64,000 bases of DNA from Desulfosudis oleivorans (GTDB lineage: Bacteria > Desulfobacterota > Desulfobacteria > Desulfobacterales > SURF-7). The stretch covers positions 1 through 64,000 of the forward strand of contig DYJD01000032.1 in NCBI GenBank assembly GCA_020723325.1. Direction: 5' to 3'. Position numbers and translations under genes: made by a program. Below the pieces are notes generated by a model. It did not search any database and was not told the origin of the DNA. It saw nothing but the letters and a program-made list of their open reading frames with translations. Within the stretch, counting starts at the first letter, position 1. Each line of letters starts with the position of its first letter. Of this stretch, positions 49,293 through 58,178 are shown one piece after another.

Positions 49293-50918
49293 ATGCAAAA
49301 ACATTCCGCATCCCGCAGGAATTTTCTGAAAATCTCAGCTATGACGGCGGCCACGGCGGCCCTGGGCCGGCGCGGTTTTGTAGAAGCAGCCAGCGCTGTG
49401 GAAAACAAGGAGCAATACCCGGTGGTGGTCATCGGCGCCGGCCTGGGGGGCCTGACCTGCGCCGCATATTTGTCCAAAGCCGGATTTCCGGTCACGGTGA
49501 TGGAGAAACACCTTGTTCCCGGTGGATATGCCACCAGTTTTCAACGGGGCGCCTTTCAATTTGATGTATCCCTGCACGCCATTGCCGCGAAAAACAATGA
49601 GACCCACCAAATCCTGGATGAGCTTGGCTTGCTTCAAAAACTGGAACTGGTGGAGTTGAACCAGGCCCACCGCCTGGTGACCAAAAACAAGGATTTGCTC
49701 CTGCCGGACCGGGACCCGGAAGCCTACATCAAATTGCTGTCCATATATTTTCCTGAAGAAAAGCTGGGAATCCGCAGCTTTGTTTCGGAAATGCTGGGGC
49801 TTCATGAGGAAGTTTACCAACTTTTTTTGAAAAAGAATCAGTATATCACCCTGTTTTTCCCTTTTCAGTATTCCCGGATGTGGGATATCCGGAACAAAAC
49901 CCTCTCGGATCTGCTGAACGAACACGTGACTGATCCGGAACTCAAGAATCTCCTTGGTTATTTATGCGGATATTACGGCCTGCCGCCCTCAAAATTATCC
50001 GGCTTCTACTATGCCAATGCCACGGCGGACTATCTGCAGAACGGTTCCTGGTATATCCGCGGCCGGTCCCAAAACCTGAGCAATGCCCTGGTGGATATCA
50101 TCCGGGAAAACGGCGGAGCGGTTCTGCTGAACACACCGGTGGAAAAAATCCTGGCCAAGGGCGGTGTGGTCAGCGGGGTGCGCATGGCCGACGGCAAAAG
50201 ACTGCCGGCAAGCATCGTGGTGAGCAATGCCAATCTGCCGGACACTTTCGGCAAGCTGCTGGAGACCGATGTGGACTATTCCGACTATACGGCACGCATC
50301 GCATCTTTGCGACCGAGCCTGTCCTCCTATTGCATTTGGCTGGGTTTGAAGGAAAATTTGCGAGGTAGGATTCCGGGTTGTTGCATTCATGCGGCTCCCG
50401 CAGAAGGGGTGGAGGCCGGCTATCAACATGCCTTGCAATGTGATGCGGAAAAGGTCGGCTATTCCATTACCATGTTTGACAATTATTTTGAGGGGTATTC
50501 CGCCCCAGGCAAGTCAACGGTCATGATCACCTTTCTATCCGGCTACGAGCCCTGGAAATCCTTTGAGAAGGATTATTTTGCCGGAGATAAAAGGGAATAT
50601 CAGCAACGGAAGGAACAGATCACCGCGACCCTGCTGCGGCGGGTGGAAGCCCGGTTCATTCCCGGACTTTCAAGCATGATTGAGGAAATGGACTCCGCCA
50701 CGCCCCTCACCAACCTGCGCTATACGGGCAATCCGGGCGGGGCCATATATGGTTTTGAGCAAGCCATGAACAATCAGTTCATGAGCCGGATCAAGAACCA
50801 TACGCCGGTGGGCGGCCTGTATCTGGCTGGGGCCTGGGGCTTTCCAGGGGGCGGCTACACTGGTGTGATGCGCAGCGGACTTCAGACTTGTCGAATGATA
50901 ATTGAAAAACTATCGTAG
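49293..50918 (+). CDS. Tat-exported FAD-dependent oxidoreductase (CrtI/retinol-saturase-like)
   Basis: The protein has 541 residues. The N-terminus carries a twin-arginine signal (SRRNFLK, then a hydrophobic stretch to about residue 36). An FAD-binding motif follows (VVVIGAGLGGLTCAAYLSKAG, then MEKHLVPGGYATSF). The C-terminal part (GLYLAGAWGFPGGGYTGVM) matches phytoene desaturase or all-trans-retinol saturase relatives. It probably oxidises or reduces a polyene or lipid in the periplasm. The downstream SRPBCC and PlsC genes point to lipids. Confidence 0.82.
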   Translation: MQKHSASRRNFLKISAMTAATAALGRRGFVEAASAVENKEQYPVVVIGAGLGGLTCAAYLSKAGFPVTVMEKHLVPGGYATSFQRGAFQFDVSLHAIAAKNNETHQILDELGLLQKLELVELNQAHRLVTKNKDLLLPDRDPEAYIKLLSIYFPEEKLGIRSFVSEMLGLHEEVYQLFLKKNQYITLFFPFQYSRMWDIRNKTLSDLLNEHVTDPELKNLLGYLCGYYGLPPSKLSGFYYANATADYLQNGSWYIRGRSQNLSNALVDIIRENGGAVLLNTPVEKILAKGGVVSGVRMADGKRLPASIVVSNANLPDTFGKLLETDVDYSDYTARIASLRPSLSSYCIWLGLKENLRGRIPGCCIHAAPAEGVEAGYQHALQCDAEKVGYSITMFDNYFEGYSAPGKSTVMITFLSGYEPWKSFEKDYFAGDKREYQQRKEQITATLLRRVEARFIPGLSSMIEEMDSATPLTNLRYTGNPGGAIYGFEQAMNNQFMSRIKNHTPVGGLYLAGAWGFPGGGYTGVMRSGLQTCRMIIEKLS

Positions 50919-50935
50919 CAATCGATGATGGGGAT

Positions 50936-51637
50936 ATGCATATGGTGGGGCTTTCAACTATTTTTTTTGTTCTCCTTATGACGGCAATACCTTGCTGGGC
51001 TGTTCAGGATCCATTTGATTTTCCGGTGGACGAAGGCAAGCTGGAAGCAGGTGAATTGCTGCTTTTTGAGAAAAGATATCCCGCTATCGGTGCGAGTAAA
51101 AAACGGCAGATCGCCGGTGCCATCGCCATTGATTCCGAGCCGGCCAGGGTTTGGGAAGTCATGAAAAACTGGGATGAATTGGGTCAATTTGTACCGGATG
51201 TGGACTACTATAAGACCATTCTGGTGTTGGAACCGTTGGAAAACGGGCGTATTGGAGAATCCGTTGTTGAAGGGAAGCTGGATATTCCATTTTTCGACAT
51301 CCAATACACGCTGGATGTGATTTTCGATCAGTCCAAGCTGCGTCAACAATGGCGGATGATGACCCCTTCGGAAATCAACACCTACAATATTATCGGCATC
51401 AAGCTAAAACCCTCCAGCAACGGGATCGAGAGCATTGAGGGCATGGCCTTGATCAAACCATTTGAGAACGGGCGTAAGGCTATTTATATTTACGTTTCAA
51501 CAGTGGAATACACAATGCCGCTACCCGACTTTCTGGAAGATTATCTGGCCCGGGATGCATTGATCGGTTATTTGGAGGCTGTTAAAAAGCGTGTGGAATC
51601 CCAGGGGCTGTATGTGAAACAAACCATATTGCATTAG
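50936..51637 (+). CDS. Exported SRPBCC/START-fold protein
   Basis: The protein has 233 residues with a signal peptide ending near PCWA. The mature part has the SRPBCC pattern (AGAIAIDSEPARVWEVMKNW, then FVPDVDYYKT), a hydrophobic ligand cavity fold used by lipid carriers and aromatase/cyclase-like proteins. It lies 18 bases after the Tat flavoprotein gene and may hand it a lipid substrate. Confidence 0.72.
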   Translation: MHMVGLSTIFFVLLMTAIPCWAVQDPFDFPVDEGKLEAGELLLFEKRYPAIGASKKRQIAGAIAIDSEPARVWEVMKNWDELGQFVPDVDYYKTILVLEPLENGRIGESVVEGKLDIPFFDIQYTLDVIFDQSKLRQQWRMMTPSEINTYNIIGIKLKPSSNGIESIEGMALIKPFENGRKAIYIYVSTVEYTMPLPDFLEDYLARDALIGYLEAVKKRVESQGLYVKQTILH

Positions 51638-51768
51638 CAAAATCCAAAATATGGATAAACCGTCCATTTTTTCTCCTGATTTTTTAGTCATTGCCAATCC
51701 GGATTCGAATGATAAAAGATGCACTGTTCAATGGCAGAAATTTGAAATGAAAAGGCATCCTTTTTGTC

Positions 51769-52542
51769 ATGTTGAATCGTGTTATTTCAGCGGTGTTTAT
51801 CGGCTATATGGCCGCCACATCCATTCTTTTTTTTCTCATAGCATTGCTCCTTTGGCTGGGAACGGTTTTGTTCGACCGCCGGTTACGACTGTTGCATCTT
51901 TTTACCTGCTTTTGGGCGTATTTGTACATCTGGTCCATGCCGGCCTGGAAGTTGACGCGCAAGGGGCTGGATAAAATTGATAAACAAAAAACCTATGTGG
52001 TGGTCTCGAATCACCAGTCCCAACTGGATATTTTGGTGGCCTTCGGGTTGTTTTTCCATTTCAAATGGGTGAGCAAGCTTGAAATTTTCAGGGTCCCGCT
52101 GATCGGTTGGAACATGTGGCTGAATCGGTATGTGCCCCTGAAACGCGGCGACACTGCAAGCATTAAAAAAATGTATGACTTGTGTGAAAAACGCCTTCAG
52201 GAAGGCAGTTCGGTGTATTTTTTCCCAGAGGGCACGCGCTCGAAAACCGGTGAAATGCGTCCGTTCAAGCCCGGCGCCTTTATATTGGCGAAAAAGCTGC
52301 AACTGCCCATCCTGCCCATATCCATCACCGGCACCCGGGCGGCGCTGCCCAAATACAGTATGAATTTTCACGGCATCCATGAAATCTTCATCGAAGTCCT
52401 GGATGAAATTCCATACAAGCGTTTTAGCCATATGGAGCCCCATGAAATCGCCGCCATGACCCGCCAGGTCATCGGTACAAAGGCCGGGGGATTGGTTCTT
52501 GAGCCCATGGGCAATGAAAGTGCTTCCGTCCGGTTGGGATGA
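51769..52542 (+). CDS. plsC: 1-acyl-glycerol-3-phosphate acyltransferase family (PlsC)
   Basis: The protein has 257 residues. Membrane spans near residues 5-30 and 38-55 anchor the N-terminus. The catalytic block NHQSQLD (81-87) and the phosphate-binding FFPEGTRSKTGEM (about 152-164) are intact, with a later PILPISI. It transfers acyl groups in phospholipid synthesis; side duties in lipid modification are possible given its neighbours. Confidence 0.88.
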   Translation: MLNRVISAVFIGYMAATSILFFLIALLLWLGTVLFDRRLRLLHLFTCFWAYLYIWSMPAWKLTRKGLDKIDKQKTYVVVSNHQSQLDILVAFGLFFHFKWVSKLEIFRVPLIGWNMWLNRYVPLKRGDTASIKKMYDLCEKRLQEGSSVYFFPEGTRSKTGEMRPFKPGAFILAKKLQLPILPISITGTRAALPKYSMNFHGIHEIFIEVLDEIPYKRFSHMEPHEIAAMTRQVIGTKAGGLVLEPMGNESASVRLG

Positions 52543-52635
52543 TGGGCATCCTGTCCTGCAAATAACTCAGATCCGTGAGCCATTTTTTCGGAGCAGGGCA
52601 ATCATTTCATTCAGATCCGGCGCGTTTTTCTGTGA

Positions 52636-53589
52636 TTATTTCCCAAGACAGCATTTTTTGTACTTTCGGCCTGAGTCGCAGGGGCACGGGTCATTACGGC
52701 TGATTTTGCCTGAGGGGCGGGATGGGGGTGCGGTCGTTTTCGGTTTCAGGACTTCTGCCATGGCTTTACGGGTTTTTTGGCGGCGTTCGGCCAGCAAGCG
52801 TTTGGCATCTATGTATTGATTTTGAAATACCTTTAGGAGTCCGGCCAGTTCATCCTTTGAAAGCGGTCCGGGTTCCGCCGATTCGATGCGCCATTGGGGC
52901 AGTTCGATAAAGAGGGTCCCCAGTTTTGCAGGTTCTTTTTCCAGAATCTCGACGAAGGTGACGGCGGCCGCCTGGCAGTGGCAGCCGGGGGTCACACAAT
53001 ATTGATCATCTATCAAAATGGTACGGCCGGCGTCGGAGAACAGGAGATTCAGTTCATTGGGAAACACCTCGGCATATCCCACCAAGATGCCGGGCTCCCA
53101 CCAGGACCAGTCTTTTTGCTTATAGGCCTCGGGATCGAAATTCTTGGTGATGTTCCAGCGGTTGCGGATGACCTCCGAAAGCCCCTTTTGCTGAATCTGC
53201 GCATTCAACCGTAATATTAGATCCGCCTCCGCCGGTCCCACAGTTTGACCCTTTCTTGCGCTGATAGCTTCCGTATCCAGGTTGTAAGTTATTTGCACGG
53301 CCGACTTGTCTTTGAGCAGTTTTTCAATCATCTCCGTCGAAAGGCTGCGCCGGTTCTGGACTTGAGGAAAAGGCGGCCTGCGTTCATCCACCTCGGCGAC
53401 GGTCAAATAAACATCACGGCAGGGGCAATCCGGCTCCGAACAAATTAGGATATCCATAACAAGCCCCTTGAGATAGCCCGCCTCCAAACTTGTTTCCCGA
53501 AGCAGCATGGGGCCGCCCGGGTCGGGGATGAATTTCATTTTCCTTGCGTGATCCTGCGGTTTTTTTTGTTCGCGCTGAAATATCGCCAT
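52636..53589 (-). CDS. SEC-C motif protein of unknown function
   Basis: The protein has 317 residues. The C-terminal zinc-binding SEC-C motif (RNDPCPCDSGRKYKKCC) is complete. Earlier cysteine and histidine clusters (CSEPDCPC, CVTPGCHCQ) may bind further metal. The rest has no family that I recognise. It is convergent with plsC and lies three bases downstream of the SWIM gene in the same minus-strand run. Confidence 0.75.
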   Translation of the reverse strand: MAIFQREQKKPQDHARKMKFIPDPGGPMLLRETSLEAGYLKGLVMDILICSEPDCPCRDVYLTVAEVDERRPPFPQVQNRRSLSTEMIEKLLKDKSAVQITYNLDTEAISARKGQTVGPAEADLILRLNAQIQQKGLSEVIRNRWNITKNFDPEAYKQKDWSWWEPGILVGYAEVFPNELNLLFSDAGRTILIDDQYCVTPGCHCQAAAVTFVEILEKEPAKLGTLFIELPQWRIESAEPGPLSKDELAGLLKVFQNQYIDAKRLLAERRQKTRKAMAEVLKPKTTAPPSRPSGKISRNDPCPCDSGRKYKKCCLGK

Positions 53590-53592
53590 ACT

Positions 53593-54663
53593 TTATCCCT
53601 TCACATATATTCCCCGGGCCAGATTTTTGATAAGGCCTTTTGCTTTCAGCCGGTAGATCAGGTTGGCCACCTGTTGCTTGTCCAGGCCGGTGTGTTCCTG
53701 AATTTCAGCCACACTGATGCCTTTACGGCTTTTTTTGATGACGGCGGCCACCAGGTCCAATGGCATGAGCTGGGCCTTTGAAGGTTTGCGAACCGGTTTG
53801 CTCTTGGGCGCTGGTTTTGCCTTTGCGGCGACCCGCTGGGCTTTGCGTTTGGCTTGGGCGGCGGGAGCCTTTTGGGTCTTTGCGCGTAGGGGCTTCTTTT
53901 CAGGCTTGGCATGGTCTTCCTTGGCCTCTACGGTTGTATCGGCCAGGTCGATGCCGAAAACCGCCGAAAGGTCGGCTGTTTCCATGATGCGTTCGCTCTT
54001 GCGCTTAGTGGGTTTGAGCAATTCCTCGGCCTGGTCGTGAATGGTCTGGGAAACCAGGTCGGCCACGGCCACGTTGCGCAAGGTGAAGAACAGGCCGGGG
54101 TCGTGGTCCAGCCGGGCGCCGATGCCGTACAGGGTGGCGGCCACATGTTTGCACATGGAGGCCCAGTCCGGACAGGAACAGGAAAAGGTGATTTCATTAG
54201 GAGAGGGAAACAGGCCCTTGTCCTTTTCGGTGAAGATGGTCCCCAGGTCCTTGGGGAATTTGCCGGCCAATAGTTGCTGAAGGGAATCCAGTTTGCCGGC
54301 AGCGGCGGTTTTAATCGACTGCCAATGGTTTTTGGACAGGGGTTTGATCTTGACCGAGATCTCATAAGGGTCCCTGGCCGTGCCTTGGACCAGGGCCTGG
54401 ACTTCTCCAGGCGTAATGCGCAGATCCAGGACCGCGCCGTTGCGCACATAGCTGCGGCCCCGGCCGATACGGTTGCTGTAGTCCGCGTAACGTTCCAGGT
54501 TCATGTTCCAGGACTTGCCCCACCAGGTGTTGGCAATGCTGCTGCCCGTAAGGATGATGGGTTGGATTTCGGCGTTTTGCTTGCGCAGCTTGGCCAGCTT
54601 GCCGGCGGCCTTGGCTTTTTTTTCTGCTACCGGAACATAACGGGGGTAATGCCAAAAACTCAT
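53593..54663 (-). CDS. SWIM zinc-finger protein with winged-helix end
   Basis: The protein has 356 residues. The SWIM finger is at C162, C164, C171 and H173 (CSCPDWASMCKHV). A lysine/alanine/proline-rich linker (about 250-300) joins it to a C-terminal winged-helix-like domain (GISVAEIQEHTGLDKQQVANLIYRL). Such proteins commonly pair with the SNF2 helicase encoded next to them. The linker is H1-histone-like and may bind DNA. Confidence 0.85.
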   Translation of the reverse strand: MSFWHYPRYVPVAEKKAKAAGKLAKLRKQNAEIQPIILTGSSIANTWWGKSWNMNLERYADYSNRIGRGRSYVRNGAVLDLRITPGEVQALVQGTARDPYEISVKIKPLSKNHWQSIKTAAAGKLDSLQQLLAGKFPKDLGTIFTEKDKGLFPSPNEITFSCSCPDWASMCKHVAATLYGIGARLDHDPGLFFTLRNVAVADLVSQTIHDQAEELLKPTKRKSERIMETADLSAVFGIDLADTTVEAKEDHAKPEKKPLRAKTQKAPAAQAKRKAQRVAAKAKPAPKSKPVRKPSKAQLMPLDLVAAVIKKSRKGISVAEIQEHTGLDKQQVANLIYRLKAKGLIKNLARGIYVKG

Positions 54664-54687
54664 ACCGGGCTCCTTTTTGTTTATTGG

Positions 54688-54787
54688 CCTTGATCATCGT
54701 TTCGGCCGTATCGCGGCTGGAAGCCGCTCCCACAATGAAAGTCGCCGCTCCCACAATGAAGATCGGCCGAAGTGATGACCAAGGCTG
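54688..54787. repeat. REP embedded in a MITE-like inverted repeat
   Basis: A complete REP (54710-54734) plus a second partial unit lies between CCTTGATCATCGTTTCGG and the inverse CGAAGTGATGACCAAGG. It occupies the whole gap between the SWIM and SNF2 genes. Confidence 0.7.
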
Positions 54788-54789
54788 AC

Positions 54790-57495
54790 TTACTCGGTCA
54801 AGGTCAGGGTGAACAGTTCTTTCAATTGGTTGTCGCTCAACTCCGTGATCCAGGCTTCGCCGGTCTCGGCAATGACGTCTTTGGATAATTTCAGCTTGTC
54901 TTCGATCATGCGGTCGATCTTTTCTTCCACCGTGCCGCTAGTGATGAATTTATGCACGATCACGTTTTTGTGCTGACCGATGCGGAAGGCCCGGTCCGTG
55001 GCCTGGTTTTCCACAGCCGGATTCCACCAGCGGTCAAAATGAATCACATGGTTGGCCTGGGTCAGGTTGAGGCCCACGCCACCGGCTTTCAGGGACAACA
55101 CCATATAGGGCACATAATCGTCGCTTTGAAATTGGTCAACAATTTTTTTGCGAAGGCCCACCGGCACGCCGCCGTGCAGGATCAGACCTTGGCGCTCAAA
55201 AATGGTTGTAAGAAAGGCGCTCAACGGTTCGGTGATTTCCCGGAACTGGGTAAAGATTAAAACTTTCTCCCGTTTTTCATAAATGGTTTCACAAATCTCC
55301 CGCAGTCTTGCGAATTTGCCGCTGTCAATTTCGGCAAATTCGCCGCTGCCCTGGTACTGGTCCGGATGATTGCAGAGCTGCTTGAATTTCATCAGGGCGG
55401 ACAGGATCAGGCCCTTGCGCTGGATGCCTTCGGTGGTTTCAATGGCCTTTTCAATCTTGGCCACCATGTTCTGGTATAGCAGGATCTGCTTTTTGCTTAA
55501 ACCGGCGTAGGTTTTCATCTCCACCTTATCCGGCAGGTCGGAGATGATGGTCTTGTCGGTCTTGAGGCGCCGCAAAATATAAGGGCCCACCACTTTGCGC
55601 AGCCTGGCGTAGCCCTGGGGATTCTGGCGTAGTTGTTTGGCAAAGCGGCTGAATTCAGTCTTGTTGCCCAGGAGCCCGGGATTCAGGAAGTCGAACAGGG
55701 ACCAGAGATCGCCGACGCGGTTTTCAATGGGCGTGCCGGTGAGAATGATGCGGTTCCAGGCCGGGATTTTTTTGACAGCCTGGCTTTGCCGGGTCCCTGG
55801 ATTCTTGATGGCCTGGGCTTCATCCAGGATGACATAATGCCATGGCCGGCCATGCAGCCATTCGGATCGCTGGGCCAGGGCATAAGTTGTGATCACCAGC
55901 TCGATTTGGGCGATTTCAGCTTCCGGGGCCTGGGTCCAGGCCGTGCCCTCCTTGTTAAAGGACGGATGGAATATACGAAAGCGCAGGTCCGGCAAAAAGC
56001 GCTGGATTTCCTGGGTCCAGTTGGCCAGCAAAGAGGCCGGGATCACCAGCAGGCTGGCGGCTTTGGCCGGCCCCTTGCGGGAGCGCAGGGCGCTTAAAAA
56101 GGCGAGCAACTGAATGGTTTTGCCCAGCCCCATGTCGTCCGCGAGACAGGCCCCCAAACCCAGGGAATGCAGGAAAAAGAGCCAGTTCAAGCCGGCCTGC
56201 TGATAGGCGCGCAGGTCGGCCTTGAATTCCCTGGCCGGTTTCACGGCCGGCGCCCGCTCCGGGCTGCGCAGTTTCAGAATGATGGATTCCAGCCAGGCGC
56301 CCCTGGATACCATGGTTTCCACGGCTTCCGCCGATTTTCCCAGAAATTGTTCCGGATGGAATTGCAGATGAAGGGCGTCTTTGAGGCAGAAACCCTCCTT
56401 GGCGCTTAAACGGCAGGCCGCTTCATAGGCCTCAAGGGTCTGGCGCAGCCGGGCATGATCCACCGCCACCCATTTGTTTTTGATCAGGGCCAGGCCCTCG
56501 GCTTCCTCCAGCAAGCGGCGGGCCTCTTCCGGGCTGATGACCATGTCCCCCAGCATCAGGCGGGCATTAAAATCCAGGAGGGCCTCCAGCCCCACCTGGG
56601 AAGGCGGCTTGGCACCGATCTCCACATTCAGGCGCACGGACGCGGCCGGACCCTTCCACCAATCCGGAATGCGGCAGAGAATGCCGGCCGCCTCGTACAA
56701 AGGGATTTCCCTGAGGAAAAGGTAGGCTTCCCGGCTGGACCAGGCCAGGGGGTGAAACAGCTCGCCTTCCTGCAGAAGCTGCCGGATGAATTCACTCTGC
56801 TGGGAGGCGGTTTGCACCGTGGCCAGCAGGGCCAGCAATTTGGCCTGGTCCCCGGCGAATTCCTGCAAGGCGTTTTTCAGGGGCAGGTGGGTGGTTTTGC
56901 CGGCCTGGTTGAGTTGCTTGGAGTAGGTGGCCAGAAAGGCAAAAGGCTGGGGTCCGTTTTTGTTTTCCACCAGATGAAAGAACACGCGGCCCACCAGTTG
57001 GGCCTGGGGGCTGTATTGCCGGATAAAGGCCGCAACCGATCCGGTGTAGGCCTGCACCGCTTTGGAATAAAAAAGGGTGAGCTGCTGCCAGAGCCGCAGC
57101 AGCAGTTCCCGGGAAATATATTCCGCGCCGGTCATGCCCGGAACCGCTTCCAGAATTTGTTCCAGTTCCGCTTCCGTAAGGGGAATATCAATCGCCCGGC
57201 GGATGGATTCCAGCTCCGGGGTCTGGATCAGCTTGCGGGTGAACCGGCCGGCAAAGTCCCGCCAGAAATGCAAGGAAGCGGGCAGGGGCAGGGCCTGATC
57301 ACAAAAACCCAGGGCGAAAAGCCACTCCTCGGAATGGGCCTGAAATCGGCGCTGAATCTCCGCCTGTTTTTCTTTGCTCGCGGAAGTCCAGGCCGTGGTC
57401 TCCGGCATCCATTCCAGCAGCAGAAGGCCCTGGGGGGTGACAAAGGCATTCAGCTCCCGGCCTTCCGGTTTATCATTATTAATCCCTACTGGCAT
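54790..57495 (-). CDS. SNF2-family DNA helicase/translocase
   Basis: The protein has about 901 residues; the start is set at one of two adjacent ATGs (57495/57498) that overlap the end of the protease gene. The helicase core covers about 430-890: DDMGLGKTIQ (motif I), DEAQAIKNP (II), LTGTPIEN (III) and late motifs (GGVGLNLTQA, HFDRWWNP, DRAFRIGQ). A long N-terminal region resembles the SNF2-associated domain of bacterial HepA-like proteins. It remodels protein-DNA complexes, probably with the SWIM partner. Confidence 0.9.
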   Translation of the reverse strand: MPVGINNDKPEGRELNAFVTPQGLLLLEWMPETTAWTSASKEKQAEIQRRFQAHSEEWLFALGFCDQALPLPASLHFWRDFAGRFTRKLIQTPELESIRRAIDIPLTEAELEQILEAVPGMTGAEYISRELLLRLWQQLTLFYSKAVQAYTGSVAAFIRQYSPQAQLVGRVFFHLVENKNGPQPFAFLATYSKQLNQAGKTTHLPLKNALQEFAGDQAKLLALLATVQTASQQSEFIRQLLQEGELFHPLAWSSREAYLFLREIPLYEAAGILCRIPDWWKGPAASVRLNVEIGAKPPSQVGLEALLDFNARLMLGDMVISPEEARRLLEEAEGLALIKNKWVAVDHARLRQTLEAYEAACRLSAKEGFCLKDALHLQFHPEQFLGKSAEAVETMVSRGAWLESIILKLRSPERAPAVKPAREFKADLRAYQQAGLNWLFFLHSLGLGACLADDMGLGKTIQLLAFLSALRSRKGPAKAASLLVIPASLLANWTQEIQRFLPDLRFRIFHPSFNKEGTAWTQAPEAEIAQIELVITTYALAQRSEWLHGRPWHYVILDEAQAIKNPGTRQSQAVKKIPAWNRIILTGTPIENRVGDLWSLFDFLNPGLLGNKTEFSRFAKQLRQNPQGYARLRKVVGPYILRRLKTDKTIISDLPDKVEMKTYAGLSKKQILLYQNMVAKIEKAIETTEGIQRKGLILSALMKFKQLCNHPDQYQGSGEFAEIDSGKFARLREICETIYEKREKVLIFTQFREITEPLSAFLTTIFERQGLILHGGVPVGLRKKIVDQFQSDDYVPYMVLSLKAGGVGLNLTQANHVIHFDRWWNPAVENQATDRAFRIGQHKNVIVHKFITSGTVEEKIDRMIEDKLKLSKDVIAETGEAWITELSDNQLKELFTLTLTE

Positions 57496-57937
57496 CATCA
57501 AGCATAAGCCGCACGATCTGCCGGGAAGCCTCCTTGGCAAGTTTGCGGCATTCAGGAGTCAGCCTTTCACCATGGGAAAAATCACGCCCGCGCACTGTTA
57601 CCAGCCAGGATAGAGGCGCCCTGCCCCAAAGTTTTTCCGTAATCCGCAGTATGGTTTCGATGGACAAGTGATGGGTATGCGGCAGGACGTCAGTAGAAGG
57701 AAGAATTCTTTTCAATACGATGTCGGGACCTTCCGGGATAACCGAGGCATCGGCAAACACGGCTCGTTTTTTTTGAGATAGTAGATTTGATAGTAAAATG
57801 TCCGGTGCATGCAAAAGAAGACATTCAGAACCTGGGAGCAGCAAAGCGGCCTGACTGGCGATATAAAGACCCGCACCGTCGTCCCCCCGCAGGCGGTTGC
57901 CGATGCCTACAATGATATGATTGTGTGCCTGAGCCAT
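57479..57937 (-). CDS. Hydrogenase maturation endopeptidase (M52, HyaD/HycI-type)
   Basis: The protein has 152 residues. The family motif GIGNRLRGDDGAG is at the N-terminus, with a metal-ligand aspartate (FADAS) and histidine (HTHHLS) further on. It clips the C-terminal tail of the NiFe large subunit after nickel insertion. It is last of the hydrogenase operon. Confidence 0.88.
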   Translation of the reverse strand: MAQAHNHIIVGIGNRLRGDDGAGLYIASQAALLLPGSECLLLHAPDILLSNLLSQKKRAVFADASVIPEGPDIVLKRILPSTDVLPHTHHLSIETILRITEKLWGRAPLSWLVTVRGRDFSHGERLTPECRKLAKEASRQIVRLMLDDASRD

Positions 57938-57938
57938 A

Positions 57939-58178
57939 TTAAAATTTCGAATTCCAGTTTTGCTTAAATTGATTCGAACGGGCCTCGCCGATGGCTTTTT
58001 TTATTAAGGCATCCTGGCAAACCAGGTCCACGGCCGCTTGAAATTTCGTCTTTTCATCGCCCTTGACGGTTACCAATTTGATGAACGCTCTACTGATGAT
58101 CAAATTGGCCGCTGTTGTACCCAGTATCTGATTCAGAGCCGGTTGAATGATTTGTTCGATCCCCTCTTTGGCATTCAT
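57939..58178 (-). CDS. Small hypothetical protein in the hydrogenase operon
   Basis: The protein has 79 residues, is helical, and has no cysteine pair suggesting a cofactor. It overlaps the large-subunit stop by four bases and precedes the protease by two. It may be an accessory factor for this hydrogenase; I recognise no family. Confidence 0.6.
   Translation of the reverse strand: MNAKEGIEQIIQPALNQILGTTAANLIISRAFIKLVTVKGDEKTKFQAAVDLVCQDALIKKAIGEARSNQFKQNWNSKF

Noticed and set aside
25529-54787. REP copies considered as a CRISPR array
   Set aside because: The copies are isolated, in both orientations and kilobases apart, with no regular spacers and no cas genes.
56455-57507. Plus-strand frame of 350 codons opposite the SNF2 gene
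   Set aside because: The SNF2 helicase on the minus strand is unambiguous, and the opposite frame is low-complexity.
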